Below, one piece after another: positions 1 to 10,888 of a DNA stretch of 64,000 bases (positions are counted from its first letter, which is position 1; every line of letters begins with the position of its first letter). Source of the stretch: Apiotrichum sp. Y4204 (lineage: Eukaryota; Basidiomycota; Tremellomycetes; Trichosporonales; Trichosporonaceae); the NCBI GenBank assembly GCA_025531455.1, contig JAMYHL010000032.1:1-64000 (forward strand). Reading direction: 5' to 3'. Under the pieces are notes generated by a model. The model searched no databases and was not told the DNA's origin. It saw nothing but the letters and a program-made list of their open reading frames with translations. Both the position numbers and the translations under genes were made by a program.

Positions 1-948
1 TCGCTGTCACAGACAATGGAAAAGTCCAACCCCGCCGGAGTTTGCGTTTTTGCCGAAGTGTGGCAGAAAAGGTGAGGTGGGAATGAAAGATAATTCTTGT
101 AATACGAAAGGGAGCGCGGCATTAGGTCGATGTCAATTGGGATATTTAGTTCCTTCTGGGCTCCTAGCGCCAAGTCCAAGCCATGCTGAATGCACATGGA
201 AAACCGTAGATCTGTAGTACTGCAGTGTGGGCCGCCGACCGATCGCGGACACCAAGAGGAACACCGAGCTTTGACAGGCCGTCCGGCGCACGGCGCGTTA
301 CGCGTTTCTCGTCGTTCTGGCAGTGCACTGCGTGCACTGCGCGGTCTCGTCATCGCCGTCATTCCTACCCTCGATCTCAACCACCATTGATGATGATGAT
401 TTCCACGGAAACGGGTCTGCCTTTTTGTAGTCCAGCCATGCTACAGCATCAAAGTTTTCGCGATTTTCTCACGCTCCATCGTTTAGTGTGGGCCGATGCC
501 AATCTGGTTAGAGAGATGAGATATGAAACTACTGCCCGGTGGCTCACTTTGGATACCTCTGAACACCGTCGGCAAACAATCCCGCCGGCAGAGAGTGACA
601 AGAGAGGAACAAGAGCAGCAAAAGAGTAACGCCCCCCGCTGTCTACACGCGCGTCCATTATCAGAAGAGTCGTGCGCGTCATTCCAACCCAGTTCCCACC
701 CTCTTTTCTTGTGTTGCATTCGATTCAAGTCCATCTCTTCTTCCATCTCTCCACAGTCTCTCTCTCGATCCCTTTCCTCCTCATCATCTCCACTCACAAC
801 CTCCTTTGCCCACCACCTTACGTTCCTTCCACTCCCTCTCCAAAACAGCAACAGCACACAAACCCAGAACCACTAACACTTGGCCGCCAGCCCGGCTTAT
901 TTGTTAACCCCTCTGTCCCCTCCCAGCGGAACCCCCTCTTTCCCCGGC
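1..948. other. Left-edge region, no supported gene
   Basis: No open frame here shows protein-like composition or a recognisable motif, and no tRNA was found. From about 690 to 850 the + strand is strongly pyrimidine-rich (TCTCTC and CTCC runs), which fits the leader or core promoter of the gene starting at 949. A gene crossing the left edge cannot be excluded. Confidence 0.5.
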
Positions 949-2276
949 ATGGCCCCCGTGCCCCACTCGTCGATGCAGCCTGGCCCGCACCCGTACTCGC
1001 ACGCAACCGCCCACTCGCGCCTCCCCAGCCAAGGGTATCCGCCCAGTATCAAGAACCGCATGAGCAAGCGTGGCGCAAACGGCAACGCACTCGCCGACGC
1101 CGTCGTCCCGCACCACTCACACGGACCCGGCGGTATGATGCATCTCAAAGACCCCATGGGGAACGGAGTGGCGAACGGGGGCGGGTCGGCGGGAACGGGC
1201 CCCGGTGGCTTCTCCCAGCGCGTCAGGCCGCGTTCCAGCGGCACTCTCGAGGACATTGCTCGCCGGGTACGAGCACAGTCTGACCGGTACGCAGCTGCAT
1301 GGAGTGGAACTAGCTGACATCAGGTTTCAGCAGGCATTGATTCCCGCGGCGGAGAGCATCAAGGTGTTTGCCGAATCGTCTCCTGTCCTCTTTGTGCGTG
1401 CTGATTTGTGTCGACTCTTTGAGCACCGCTGATGCCAGACGTTCGTTGCTATCTTTGTCGCCCTTAGCCTCATTCCCACTATTATCTTCATGTGCGTCCA
1501 GAAATGACGAACCAGCGCCCCAGGCGCAGGGCGGACCATCACTGACCCCAGCGGCTTTGTCACTGCCGTCTCGGTATTCTCGACCGGCGTGTCGGCCATT
1601 CTTCTCTCCTTCTCCGTTGCGGGCACCATCATGGTCGGTCGTGAGTACTTTGGGGTATTGCTGGCTCTTGCGGGGCTCTGGATGTGTGACTCCAATCCTA
1701 ATCCATACTTTTCCGTCTCCAGAATCCACACTCACATCAGTCACGTTCCTCCTTCCAGTCCTCGCCGTGACAGGCACAATCTCAGTGCTTTGCGTGTCCT
1801 TCCTGTTGTGTGTCTTCCTCGCGCACCGGCTGTATCTGCACCTCACCCAGGCGACCGAGCACCACGCCGGCATGCCCGCGCTCCTCGCCGGCATCAGCAC
1901 GTGGTGGGACGAGACGCGCGCGCGCGTCGGCCTCGGCTCGTACCGCTACGGTGTGACCGCGTTTGAGGACTACAAGGCGTACGGCTCGCCAGGCACGCAG
2001 CCCCCCGCGCCTCTTGACGCGCCACAGCAGCCCGATCTCAAGCCCCCGCGCATCGTGTATGAGGCGCCCAACACCCTCGACTACACCGTCATGCACCCCC
2101 AGCCTACGCCGAGCTTCCCCGGCCGCGCCGTGTCCAACTCTGTCAAGGAAGAACCTGTCACGCCGGAGCGCAAGCCGGTCATTGAGGAGAAGCCCGAGAC
2201 GGACTTTGTGGAAAAGCCGGAGCACTACGAGGGCGAGTGGACGTCGGAGAGCGAGGCCGAGGGCAAGAAGGTGTAG
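949..2276 (+). CDS. Small multi-TM protein, promethin/LDAF1-like (tentative)
   Basis: Five exons (949-1286, 1324-1393, 1439-1491, 1552-1640, 1723-2276) join to 367 codons. Each intron has a GTRNGT-type donor and AG acceptor, and three contain CTGAY just before the AG. The first 110 residues are Pro/Gly/Ser-rich and disordered. Residues about 135-235 form three or four closely spaced hydrophobic helices, with FVAIFVALSLIPTIIF in the first and a final FLLCVFLAHRLYLHL. The tail is acidic and hydrophilic. The short helical hairpins after an SSPVLF entry resemble the promethin/Ldo family, membrane proteins that work with seipin at lipid-droplet assembly sites in the ER. This rests on pattern only. 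It could be another small fungal membrane family. ATG 949 was chosen because frames further upstream lack an ATG. Confidence 0.6.
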
Positions 2277-2516
2277 TTGGTTGACTGCTTGGTGGTTCTG
2301 TCTTCACACTTGGTGCCTAACGTCCTGTGGCTTCGCCTCGTTCTCCCCTTTCTTTGATGTCCTCTCCCACCCCCATGCTCCCCCGCTGCTCCACTCTCTC
2401 GCGCCCATGAGATGATGTGATATGACTATACATTCGAATACCCTTACACACTGTATCCGTGTTGTAGATGATGCGATGAAATGAAGGAAGATGTGATTTT
2501 GTGTTGACTTGGATTG
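2277..2516. other. 3' intergenic flank before hairpin array
   Basis: Non-coding sequence between the stop of the membrane-protein gene and the first hairpin. It is TG/AT-rich from 2400 to 2510. No obvious poly(A) signal could be assigned to either convergent gene. Confidence 0.5.
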
Positions 2517-2678
2517 CCTCCACTGTTGGAAGTGGGAGGATGCACTAGACTTTGGTGGGTCCGCCACTGTTGGAAGTGGCGGCCTAGAGTTACAATATAC
2601 GAACAGATTTTACTGGCGTGCTCTGTTGGAAGAAGCACGCCTCTAACGTTGGTGCCGCCCGCTGTTGGAAGCGGGTGG
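2517..2678. repeat. Array of four hairpins with identical loop and different stems
   Basis: Four stem-loops share the 10-mer CTGTTGGAAG: the closing C-G pair plus the 8-nt loop TGTTGGAA. Loops start at 2524, 2568, 2624 and 2663. The stems differ but stay complementary. H1 pairs 2517-2523 with 2532-2539 and has one bulged G. H2 pairs CCGCCAC (2561-2567) with GTGGCGG (2576-2582), perfect. H3 pairs GGCGTGCT (2615-2622) with AGCACGCC (2634-2641), perfect. H4 pairs CCGCCCGC (2655-2662) with GCGGGTGG (2671-2678) through one G-T, which is G-U in a + strand RNA but A-C in a - strand RNA. The array lies 70-230 nt after the MET2 stop and 240-400 nt after the + strand gene, so it could be in either 3' UTR or be a separate RNA or DNA element. 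No known family is recognised. Confidence 0.85.
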
Positions 2679-2745
2679 ACCATGGGACATAAAAACTTTT
2701 GGGGGTGGGGAGGGGGGAGTGGAGTGGAATAGACGCGACTGGTGC

Positions 2746-5097
2746 TTACCACGCAGTAACGTCCGCCTCGGCCTCGCCGAAGACGCTCTCCTTCTTGACG
2801 GCAAAGCCGTCCTGCTCGTCCTTGTTCCACTCGGCAAGGGAGATGACGCGCTCGCCATAGTACTGGGGCACCTTGCGGCGAAGCCATCCGTCGATCCAGC
2901 CGTTAATGGCCTGGAACTCGAGGAGGAAGCCGTCGTGGCCGTCGGGCGAGGGGATGATGACGAGCTCGGCGTCGGGGATGTGGGCGGCGAGTTCGCGCTG
3001 TTCGGACGGCTGGAAGAGGCCGTCGGACTCGATGCCGATCACGAGGGCCGGCGGGAGCAGCGTCAGCGCGTGGTGCAGTGCCGCCTCGGCCGCCTCGTCG
3101 CTGTCGTTGGGCTCCACCCCGGGCAGGGAGGCCGACAGGCCGCCGGGGAAGTTGGACGGGTGGGACAGGTCGTGGGTGTCGAGCTTGCGCGTGATATGAA
3201 TGTAGCAGTTGGCATCGAAACGGCCGGTGAACTTGTCGCCCTGGTAGCGCAGGTAGCTCTGGGCGTTGAACACCTTGGGACCACGCGTGCCGCCAGTGCT
3301 GAGCTTGCCGTTTCCAGAGGGAACGCCAATGTTGATGTTCGTACCGCTGGACACGGAGTGGCCGTTCGGAACGGGGCTGCTGGGGGCGCTGTGGCCGTTG
3401 GCCTCAAGGGAGGGGACGATCGGGGACGTGGGTGACGGGGGCGATGGGGGGCGGCTGCAATTCCGCGAGTGCGCCGGGCGGTGGCCGTCGTTGTGCTGGT
3501 GCCATGCCGTGGAGCGCGTGAGCTCAAAGGATGAAGGGATGGACGGGTCCGTCGTTTCACATCCGCCCATGACGCGCACGCCGCCGACGGGCACTTTGGC
3601 ACCCTTACGCCCGGTGCCCGTCTTGCGGCCGAACCGCGACTCGAAGCTGTCGCGCGAGCGGTATGTGAGAAGCGCCGCCATGCGGGCGGCAGCGAGACCA
3701 CGGGACGGCTGGTTGAGCAGGTCAACACTGCCGTCATCCATCTCATAATAGTAGCCGTCGCGGTAGTCGGGGTCCGAGTAGATCGACTGGCGCTGAGCCT
3801 CGCCCCACGAAATGCACCATGCCGAGTGCCTTGCGGAAGTAGCAAGAGCGACGACGGCCTTGACAAATCCTGGCGGGCAAACCAGCGGGTACTCGAGGGT
3901 GGTCATGCCGCCCATCGAGCCACCAATCACTGCCGCGACGGAATTTACGCCGAGCTGGCGGAGCACGAGGTAGTGGAGGCTGTGCTGTCAGCAAGTTTGC
4001 TCATCTGTGCGTTTGGAATTTGAGTGAAAAAGGGAGCAACATGGCCACCAAAAAGATGGCGTTCTCTGGTCGGACTTTCCGGCCGCCACCAGGAGTCCGA
4101 ATACCAGATACCATCGATGATACCATGAATGAAAATGACAGAGAGTGTGGTGGGGGACACGATGTTGGGCGAGATGCAATTGCCGAGGCAGTCATCGCAC
4201 GAGCCTCCTCCAGCATGCACACATATCCGCAGACCGAGACTGAGTCCACGGGCATTGTATTGCTGCCGCGGAATTGATTGATCTCAGTCCGCCAATTTCC
4301 GATCGTTTTCCAGGTGGCGGTGACCATTCCGCACCACACGGACAAGCGTGATCAGAATCTCACTACTCACCGGACATCGTCCTTTACGCTACTCCCTGGC
4401 ATCTCGGGGCCATATGGCCGTCCGGTTGCAGGGTTTGTTGTTACGCTCGATACTGTTCCGTAGGGTGATCCAATGACATTTCCGCAGAAGATGAAGAACC
4501 GTGTAGGGTCAAAGGCACGGTTAGGTCCAAGCAATGGCCCCCACCTGGGAAATGGTTAGCACCTGGGGGAGGATGTAGATGTTGTGCAGGGTAACAGGGC
4601 TCAGGGCAAGCCGCACCCAAAAAAGAGCAATCCAAAAAAGTGAGCACGCCATCGCGTTTCCTGGTACCCAGCCAGGGAACAGCCGCGCAGCCGGCGCCTC
4701 CACACCCCGTCAGGCATCGGATATCCCCTACACACATCAACTGTGCAAAGGAGAAGGGCAACCACTAGCCGATGCGATGGCCTTTCTGGCCCACCCCCCG
4801 TACTGATGCATGCAGCAACAAGTGCACAGCATGTATCGCCACTCCGCGTGCGCTCATCCACGACCTGCACACAGGAAGCACTCACCAGTCCTCGACATCT
4901 GCGCTGCCCGTGAGAGCGTGGTTGATGACGATGACATTGTCACCGGCGGCATTGAGCCTTCCCCATGTCTTGTACGCGACGGGCACGTCGTGCAGTTCGA
5001 CGCCGCTCTCAAAAGTAAAAGAGGGGAGGGTGACAATCTCCTGCTCGATGAGGGCGGCGAACGGGTTATTCGAGTCTCCTGCTGTTGCTGTTGGCAT
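2746..5097 (-). CDS. MET2: Homoserine O-acetyltransferase (MET2/MetX)
   Basis: Catalyses acetyl-CoA + L-homoserine to O-acetylhomoserine, the entry step to homocysteine and methionine. Exons 5097-4886, 4544-4371 and 3979-2746 join to 539 codons. Family landmarks run in order: NHALTGSADV (oxyanion region), LGPNRAFDPTRFF, CGNVIGSPYG, DDVRLHYLVL, then the nucleophile elbow GGSMGG (Ser about 150). The catalytic Asp lies in IESDGLFQ and the His in DGHDGFLLEF near the C-terminus. A Ser/Pro/Gly-rich disordered insert of about 110 residues separates the two halves of the alpha/beta hydrolase fold, as in other fungal MET2 proteins. The two introns (341 and 391 nt) are about ten times longer than the local norm. 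The start is the first ATG that gives a compact N-terminus; an in-frame non-family extension reaches 5247. Confidence 0.93.
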
Positions 5098-6149
5098 TGA
5101 GGTGTGAATGGGGATGGTGGTGGTGGTGGTATGTGATGAAAGAGGAAGAGTGGGATTGAACGACTCATGAAGTAATATTATAGAGTCGGTCACGAGCGCG
5201 GAGCAGGTAGCGGTGCGTACAGAGTTCGTAATCTCACACCCGGACATTTGCGGGGCATCATCATCAGGGTAAAACGTGATTATTAAAAACCCTACTAGAA
5301 AATGCTATCCGCTACTCCACAGACTGATTATATTTTTTAATGTAAGTGTTATCGGTCTGTTGTGACTCGAATTACCCGGTGAGATTGAGGGGGCTTACGA
5401 CATTGTATCTGTGTGTTGTTGGCAATAAGCTTGCAGCTAGCCAGCCAGCCAGGAGAGAAGCCAGGCTTTAGCCAGGGCCAGTAGATCGGGATCGCCGAGC
5501 GTGCCGAGCAGAATCCCTGCCCTGCAGAACATCCCTTTCGGTCTCGGCCTCCGCGGGGTGCGCGGGGCACAAATGCGCGGGGCACAACATCCATCCCATC
5601 AATGCCGCAAGCATATTGATCCAGATATGGGAGAACCGAGAAGCCAAACCGCTGCCGAGTAATGGACCAGGAATGCATGCATCGCGATCGGGCAGGTAGC
5701 GCCCAGCGCGCAGCGCGTCGCTGCAATTGGCAGTGTGGTGTTTGTGTTTGGCTGCTGGAGATTGGTTGCAGCACCGATGAATACATGACATGGTGGAGAC
5801 AAGCTTCACCCAAGCGCTCATCCTTGTCTTTCATCTCCATGTCGATCTTACATCACACCATTCTCGTTGCTTATCACACAAGCGCGACGCGTCCCCTTTT
5901 GGTCCGAGCGGTGATCGGGGCGTGGGATGGCACTCGTGGTCTTGAAGCTTGAGGATTGAGGCTCCGCGCCGACAAGCGACGATCAGATCGGCACGGCGAC
6001 CGACGACGCCTAAACAAGGCTTACAGGCTCACTTGCAGATGGCGCTCGTGCATGCGACATGGACAGAAGATCTCGCCCTCAAGCTGTGGAGTTGTGGAAG
6101 CTGGCCGGGCTAGTCAAGGATGGCAGAAGATTTCAGCGCTCGTCCTCCG
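5098..6149. other. Intergenic region upstream of MET2
   Basis: About 1 kb with no supported gene. It holds short GC-rich direct repeats (GCGCGGGGCACAA twice near 5560-5590) and an AT-rich patch around 5270-5350. It presumably contains the MET2 promoter on the minus strand. No CACGTG sulfur-regulon box was found by eye. Confidence 0.45.
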
Positions 6150-6460
6150 TCACAGTCGACGCTCCAACTTCGGATGTTCAGACACGCGACTTACAAGAAC
6201 TCACAAAATACGTGCACTCACAGGTTGCAGCAATTGCAGAATCACTTCTCCCACTGTGACGTGCATCTCTTCGAGCAAGTCGAGCGCGTCCCGTGCGACG
6301 AAATACAAACCCGAATTCTTCGGATCTCAGCTCCCAGCAACCCAGACCCAATCTCGAGGCACCCCTCGAGACATAGGCGTACCGCACGATTCCTGTCCAG
6401 AAGAATGCGTCGAGCAGTTGTCCATGGGTGTTGGCAGGCATCATCCTGCGAATGCAGCAT
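6150..6460 (-). CDS. Possible small spliced gene, unknown function
   Basis: Three short exons (6460-6383, 6317-6222, 6167-6150) join in frame to 63 codons and a TGA. Introns begin GTACGC and GTGAGT, and both acceptors read ATCCGAAG. The middle exon encodes an amphipathic stretch (FVARDALDLLEEMHVTVGEV) that looks protein-like, unlike the surrounding frames. No family is recognised. The frame stays open upstream of the chosen ATG, so a further 5' exon is possible. The call rests only on splice signals and composition. Confidence 0.28.
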
Positions 6461-7580
6461 CTGCTTGGAAGCTTGGATCTCCGCACTTAATCGACGCTCC
6501 TCCCAAAGGTTTGATGTGATAGTAGATGTCAGCTTCGGTTTGTTCTTCCCCTCTTCCCCTCGACATGCTCGACACTTGATCTGAGCGAAGCTGCTGTTCA
6601 ACGGTATTGCGGGCGGCTCTCTTCTAGTGTCTTCAAGGTTGGAGGTGAGCTTTCCGCTGTGACTATGCACGCCTTTCCTTGACCCTGGGTGAGTGTCTGG
6701 TTGAGGGTGGTGGAGTGTCCACTGCGTGCTGCGCACAGTCCCCTTCATCCCCATCATGCGTGCTGCAAACGCCACCGAAGCAAAGACGGTTACAAGACTC
6801 AAGACAAGCTATTCGAGCTAGCACGAGCTCACGCGACACGTATCACACTTGCCGCCGGGAACGCCATCCAGCAAGCCCATCCCACATGCACACCTCAGCT
6901 CGTCGTCGCGTCCCAGTGTGTCTTCCTCGAGATCCGCTTTGTTTTCATGTTCATCGGTTGCCCCTGTTGTGTGTACGTTCTGTTCGCTTCGTTCTCTATT
7001 TTCCTTCTTCTCTTTCTCTTCTCCTCGAAACGACACCTCCGTTCACGTTGCATTCCACTTCGGTTGCTGAGGCGTCTGCGAGTGCGCCGCAACTTGTGCG
7101 CCCGTTTGTCAAGTCCGTTCCTCGCTTCCCTTCGCTTCATCCGCTTGCCCGACCTGTACTCATCGCTGGCGCGCTGGGGATTCGAAAGTAGTGACCGGCA
7201 GGCTACAATATACCATTTTTGTCACCCATTCTTTTGGTTCTGATCAGTACTCGGGATTACTGTGGTTGAGTCATTCTGATGTGCGAGTGCTGATCAGTGT
7301 TTACACCAACAAACTTCTTCCTCCGTCTCCATTTCCTTCTCTCTTCACTCTCTTTTCTTTCCCTCTCTCGCACATCGATATCCTCCACCATACACCCTCA
7401 CTTGCACGTTCAGGTCTCTTTCTTTCCACTGTCTGCCTCTTCTAATCTCTCACTCTTCTCTACTCTTCTCGTCTCTCCCAAAAATACTCGCGATATCGAC
7501 AGTCACCTCCTGCGGCACCACTACCAGAGCTTTCATCAGCAACGCTCACAGCGCAGAGCCCCGCTAATAACACTCAAGCG
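6461..7580. other. Pyrimidine-rich leader upstream of the F-box-like gene
   Basis: No convincing coding sequence. From about 6960 to 7480 the + strand is rich in CTTCTC/TTCTCTC tracts, as in the leaders of other genes in this window, and probably forms the promoter and 5' UTR of the gene at 7581. A leader intron is possible but not resolved. Confidence 0.5.
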
Positions 7581-10190
7581 ATGGTGACCGCAAGCAACGC
7601 CGAGCGCGTCTTCACTGATCCCTCATGCTGGCCTGTCCTACGGCGCATTATTGTGCACAGCATTGACGATAATCGCACCCTCGTCCTTGTGAGTACTGGT
7701 GTGGACAAGGAGACTAACCCTAGATCTGCCGCAATGTCCGCTCACTCGTTTTGACGGACCCGGACATCCGCGACTTCCTCTTCAACACTGTCTATGGCCT
7801 TCCCTTTCGCCCTCGGTCTCTTGATGGCGTTCCTGACCGCGCCCCGCATGATACAGAGATGTACCTTCGCGAGCAGGCATTGCTGAGACTATTACCCTCT
7901 GTGGTTCGCTGTGTTCACTCGGACGCTGCAGTCGCAGTGCGTGACGGCTACATGCTCACCATGCAGGGCCCGCGAACGGCCAACGGCAAGTCCATTGCCA
8001 CTGGTTGGTCTGTGTGGTATCTCCCCCAGTGGTACGATGTGCGCAAGACCTACGATACCAACCGCGATCCCAAAAAGAGCGCCCGAGCCGACCCATTGGC
8101 GGTCAGGGAGGTACCCATGTCTCAGCGTCCGGCTGGCGCTATCAACAACCAAAATCTCTGGAGATGGGAATATGACTTCAAGGCTTTCATCCCCGCCATT
8201 GCAATGCAGCCCGAGGATAATCTAGTCGCTGTGGCAGCTTTGCCGTGGGTGAACGGGCTATTTTCAACCTGCTGATGGCAGTGAAACAATGCGCTACTCG
8301 CTCTCAGCAGATAAAAAGCCCACCTACCTTGGACGACGCTACCGCGTGTACTTCTTTCAGATGCGCCCTCTGGGACTTGCAAGCTGTGATGAAGGGCTCT
8401 CGGACAAAACGCCAATCCCTCATCCGCAAGCGGTACGGCCGTACATCGACTTCATCGAGCCTCTGTCTAACGTGCAAGCCGCCAAGCACCACTTTCGCCT
8501 CAAGGCCGGACCGAACGGGCACCTCGCCATGCTTCTCTTATCTAAGGATGGAGAAGAGCGTAGCGGCCCTCTGTCCGTGTGGAACTGGCGCCGTGGGGAG
8601 TGTGTCGGTGTGGGTATTGTCTCTGTGTGTCCATGACTGATGCTTTTAGTATTTTCCGCCTCGAGAGGGCAAGTCAAACATTCTCGATTTCGATTTCTAC
8701 ACCACTCGCAGCGTGGTAATCCTCGAAGCGTACGTCCCGCCAGCTACCGTTTCTCCTTCTGGATCGAGCGCGACGACAAATGCCCCGTTGAAGACCCGTC
8801 TCTCAGCTCTTCGCTTCGGTAGCGCCTTTCCGGCCAACAACAACGTTCATTACGCCGAGGCCAAGGGGTCTTCTGTAAAGGTAGCGGACAACACCTGGCT
8901 GATGAGTGAACTGCGACAGGAAAAGGTGTCGCACATCGTGTCTGTTGAAATGCCGCCGTCTCTTGACCGCACCTTACGGGTTCCACTTGAGAAGCCGGTT
9001 TCCGCGATCTACGGTCGCTTGTCGATGTACCCGCCCATGAGTGACGACTACACTCTTGGGTCGATATCATACACCCTGTGGAGCAAACCAGCTCGTGGGG
9101 CGCAATCCACAACTCCAGTTGTGCGTGGTGCCATTCCTGCAGCGATACTAGCTTCTCAAATCTCGCGGACCACGAAGATGGGCGCCATCAGGTCCGCCAT
9201 TGCGACATGGCTAAAGCAGGCCGACCTTCCCACAGTACCATATCCGTTCGAACTCATCCAAAGCAAGTTCAGTGACGCGCTGTCGCTTCTTGCCACCAAG
9301 GACACCGAAGAAGATAATTGGATATGGGAGGAGCACTATTTCGCCAACGACTTTTACCTCAGCTATGGAGTTGAGTTGTTCGAGGCGCTTGTGATTGCCG
9401 CCGACGAGATGGCCAGCATCGCTAAACGCGGGACTGGAGCCACACCGACATCGATCGGAGAGTTGTTGGACGACTGTGGTGGCCTAGAACGCCACTCAGA
9501 GATCTTCGCCCAGAGTCTTCCAGCTCTTGTGGGTCCCATGTCGGAGGCAACCATGAAACCGTTCTCTGAGTGGTGCGAGTACGCCGACTTTTTCGTCACT
9601 CCTCCGTCGCCGCAAGCGGATGTGTATGCTGCGCGACTGGTGTACCTCGACTACGATAACGAAGGCTTAAGTGGCAAGAAGATGCGCAAGGACGGGCTCC
9701 CTGCGGAGCTGACCGACAAACGGTGCTGGCTTGTTGTCCGCAACTACAACCTCTCGATGATCGGCTTTCCGCGTGCACACACAATGGACGCTGCCCAGCG
9801 TCTGTGGTGCCCCGGTTCATTGGACGACTGGGAGGATTGTCCACTCGAGGCCCTTGACGAGCTCCCGGAGATAAAACGACCAGCGCGGTACGTCAAGTGT
9901 GGAGCAGGCAGTAGCGGCACGCGTAGCCAGAACCTTCATGCTCCGTGGCTGGGAACGCAAGTTTTGGGTTGCGCGTTCTGGAAAGAGCACGATCTTCCAG
10001 TTTCGGCAGGCTGTGGCGCCGCAACGTCTAACGCTGCGTACACTGAGCTCCGCGTGGGCGTGGTGAGCAACCGCGACGCCATTGCTGGTGTCTTCTTTGA
10101 CGGCCAAAGTATGGTGATTGCCCAGGTGCGTACTGAGAGAGGAGCCATCGCTGATCGAAGGCCGACAAGAACCTCATCATTTCATTCTAA
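7581..10190 (+). CDS. F-box-like protein of unknown function
   Basis: Five exons (7581-7688, 7724-8244, 8282-8609, 8650-10125, 10161-10190) join to 820 codons. All four introns are 35-40 nt with GTGNGT donors. The N-terminus (SCWPVLRRIIVHSIDDNRTL, then CRNVRSLVLTDPDIRDFL) has the hydrophobic spacing of an F-box, which would bind Skp1 in an SCF ubiquitin ligase. The rest has no recognisable repeats and looks like a lineage-specific beta-rich domain. The last exon encodes only nine residues after the splice; reading through the intron would instead give a longer, less protein-like tail. The F-box assignment comes from pattern alone and needs a profile search. Confidence 0.6.
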
Positions 10191-10888
10191 AGGGCTTACT
10201 GGAGAAACCGACAACAGCACATAACGAAAGCGAAAATGAACTAATGGGCCTTCGACGCGTTCATACCAATGTGACTACGACGAACGGAATGTGCAGCGAT
10301 ACAGCACATGATGCCGCTTTACGAAGCGTTTGAAGCGATGATAATTGCGAGGCGACTCATGAGACGCAACACCCCGACACGACCCCGTCCGGATTAAACG
10401 GCGTTCCCGCCAACCACGCAAAATGACCCATTGCCCCCTGTTGTACATTTAGATGGCAATGTGCAATGCATACAGTAACTTGTGTCGTGCGGGTGGTTCA
10501 GGTGTTGGGTATGACACTCCGTGTACCCCAGCCTGGTTTTTCGGCTGCAATGTCAAATCACGGTTAATATCGAGAAGTGCCACACGACCCATCGTCACTC
10601 TGCACGCCATCGCGCAACCCCCCATAACTTCTCCATCAGTTCATATATGCTCGCAGTAACTTGTAAAAAAATTACTGAGCGTCTCAGCTATTTTTTGATA
10701 CTTTACTCTTACCAAAATGTACATTTCTTCTGACAGAGAGAATAATATCTTTTAAGGACAACTCTCAGAAAGAAAGATTTCAGATGATTCCAATCCTGGT
10801 GGACCTGTTTTCGAAGCGATAAAATCTTGGACAAAGCTCTGGTACAGTACAGTCCTTCCCCTTGGCTCAACTCTTTCATCTTCAATAG
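10191..10888. other. Convergent intergenic region
   Basis: Lies between two convergent genes. It is AT-rich from 10560 to 10760 with T-runs on both strands, consistent with 3' ends and poly(A) sites. An open frame on the minus strand continues to 10752 only by reading through the last intron of the next gene and is not counted as coding. Confidence 0.5.

Noticed and set aside
5098..5247. In-frame N-terminal extension of MET2 to an ATG at 5247
   Set aside because: The added 50 residues (Thr-rich run) are unlike family N-termini and look like translated leader. ATG 5097 gives the expected start.
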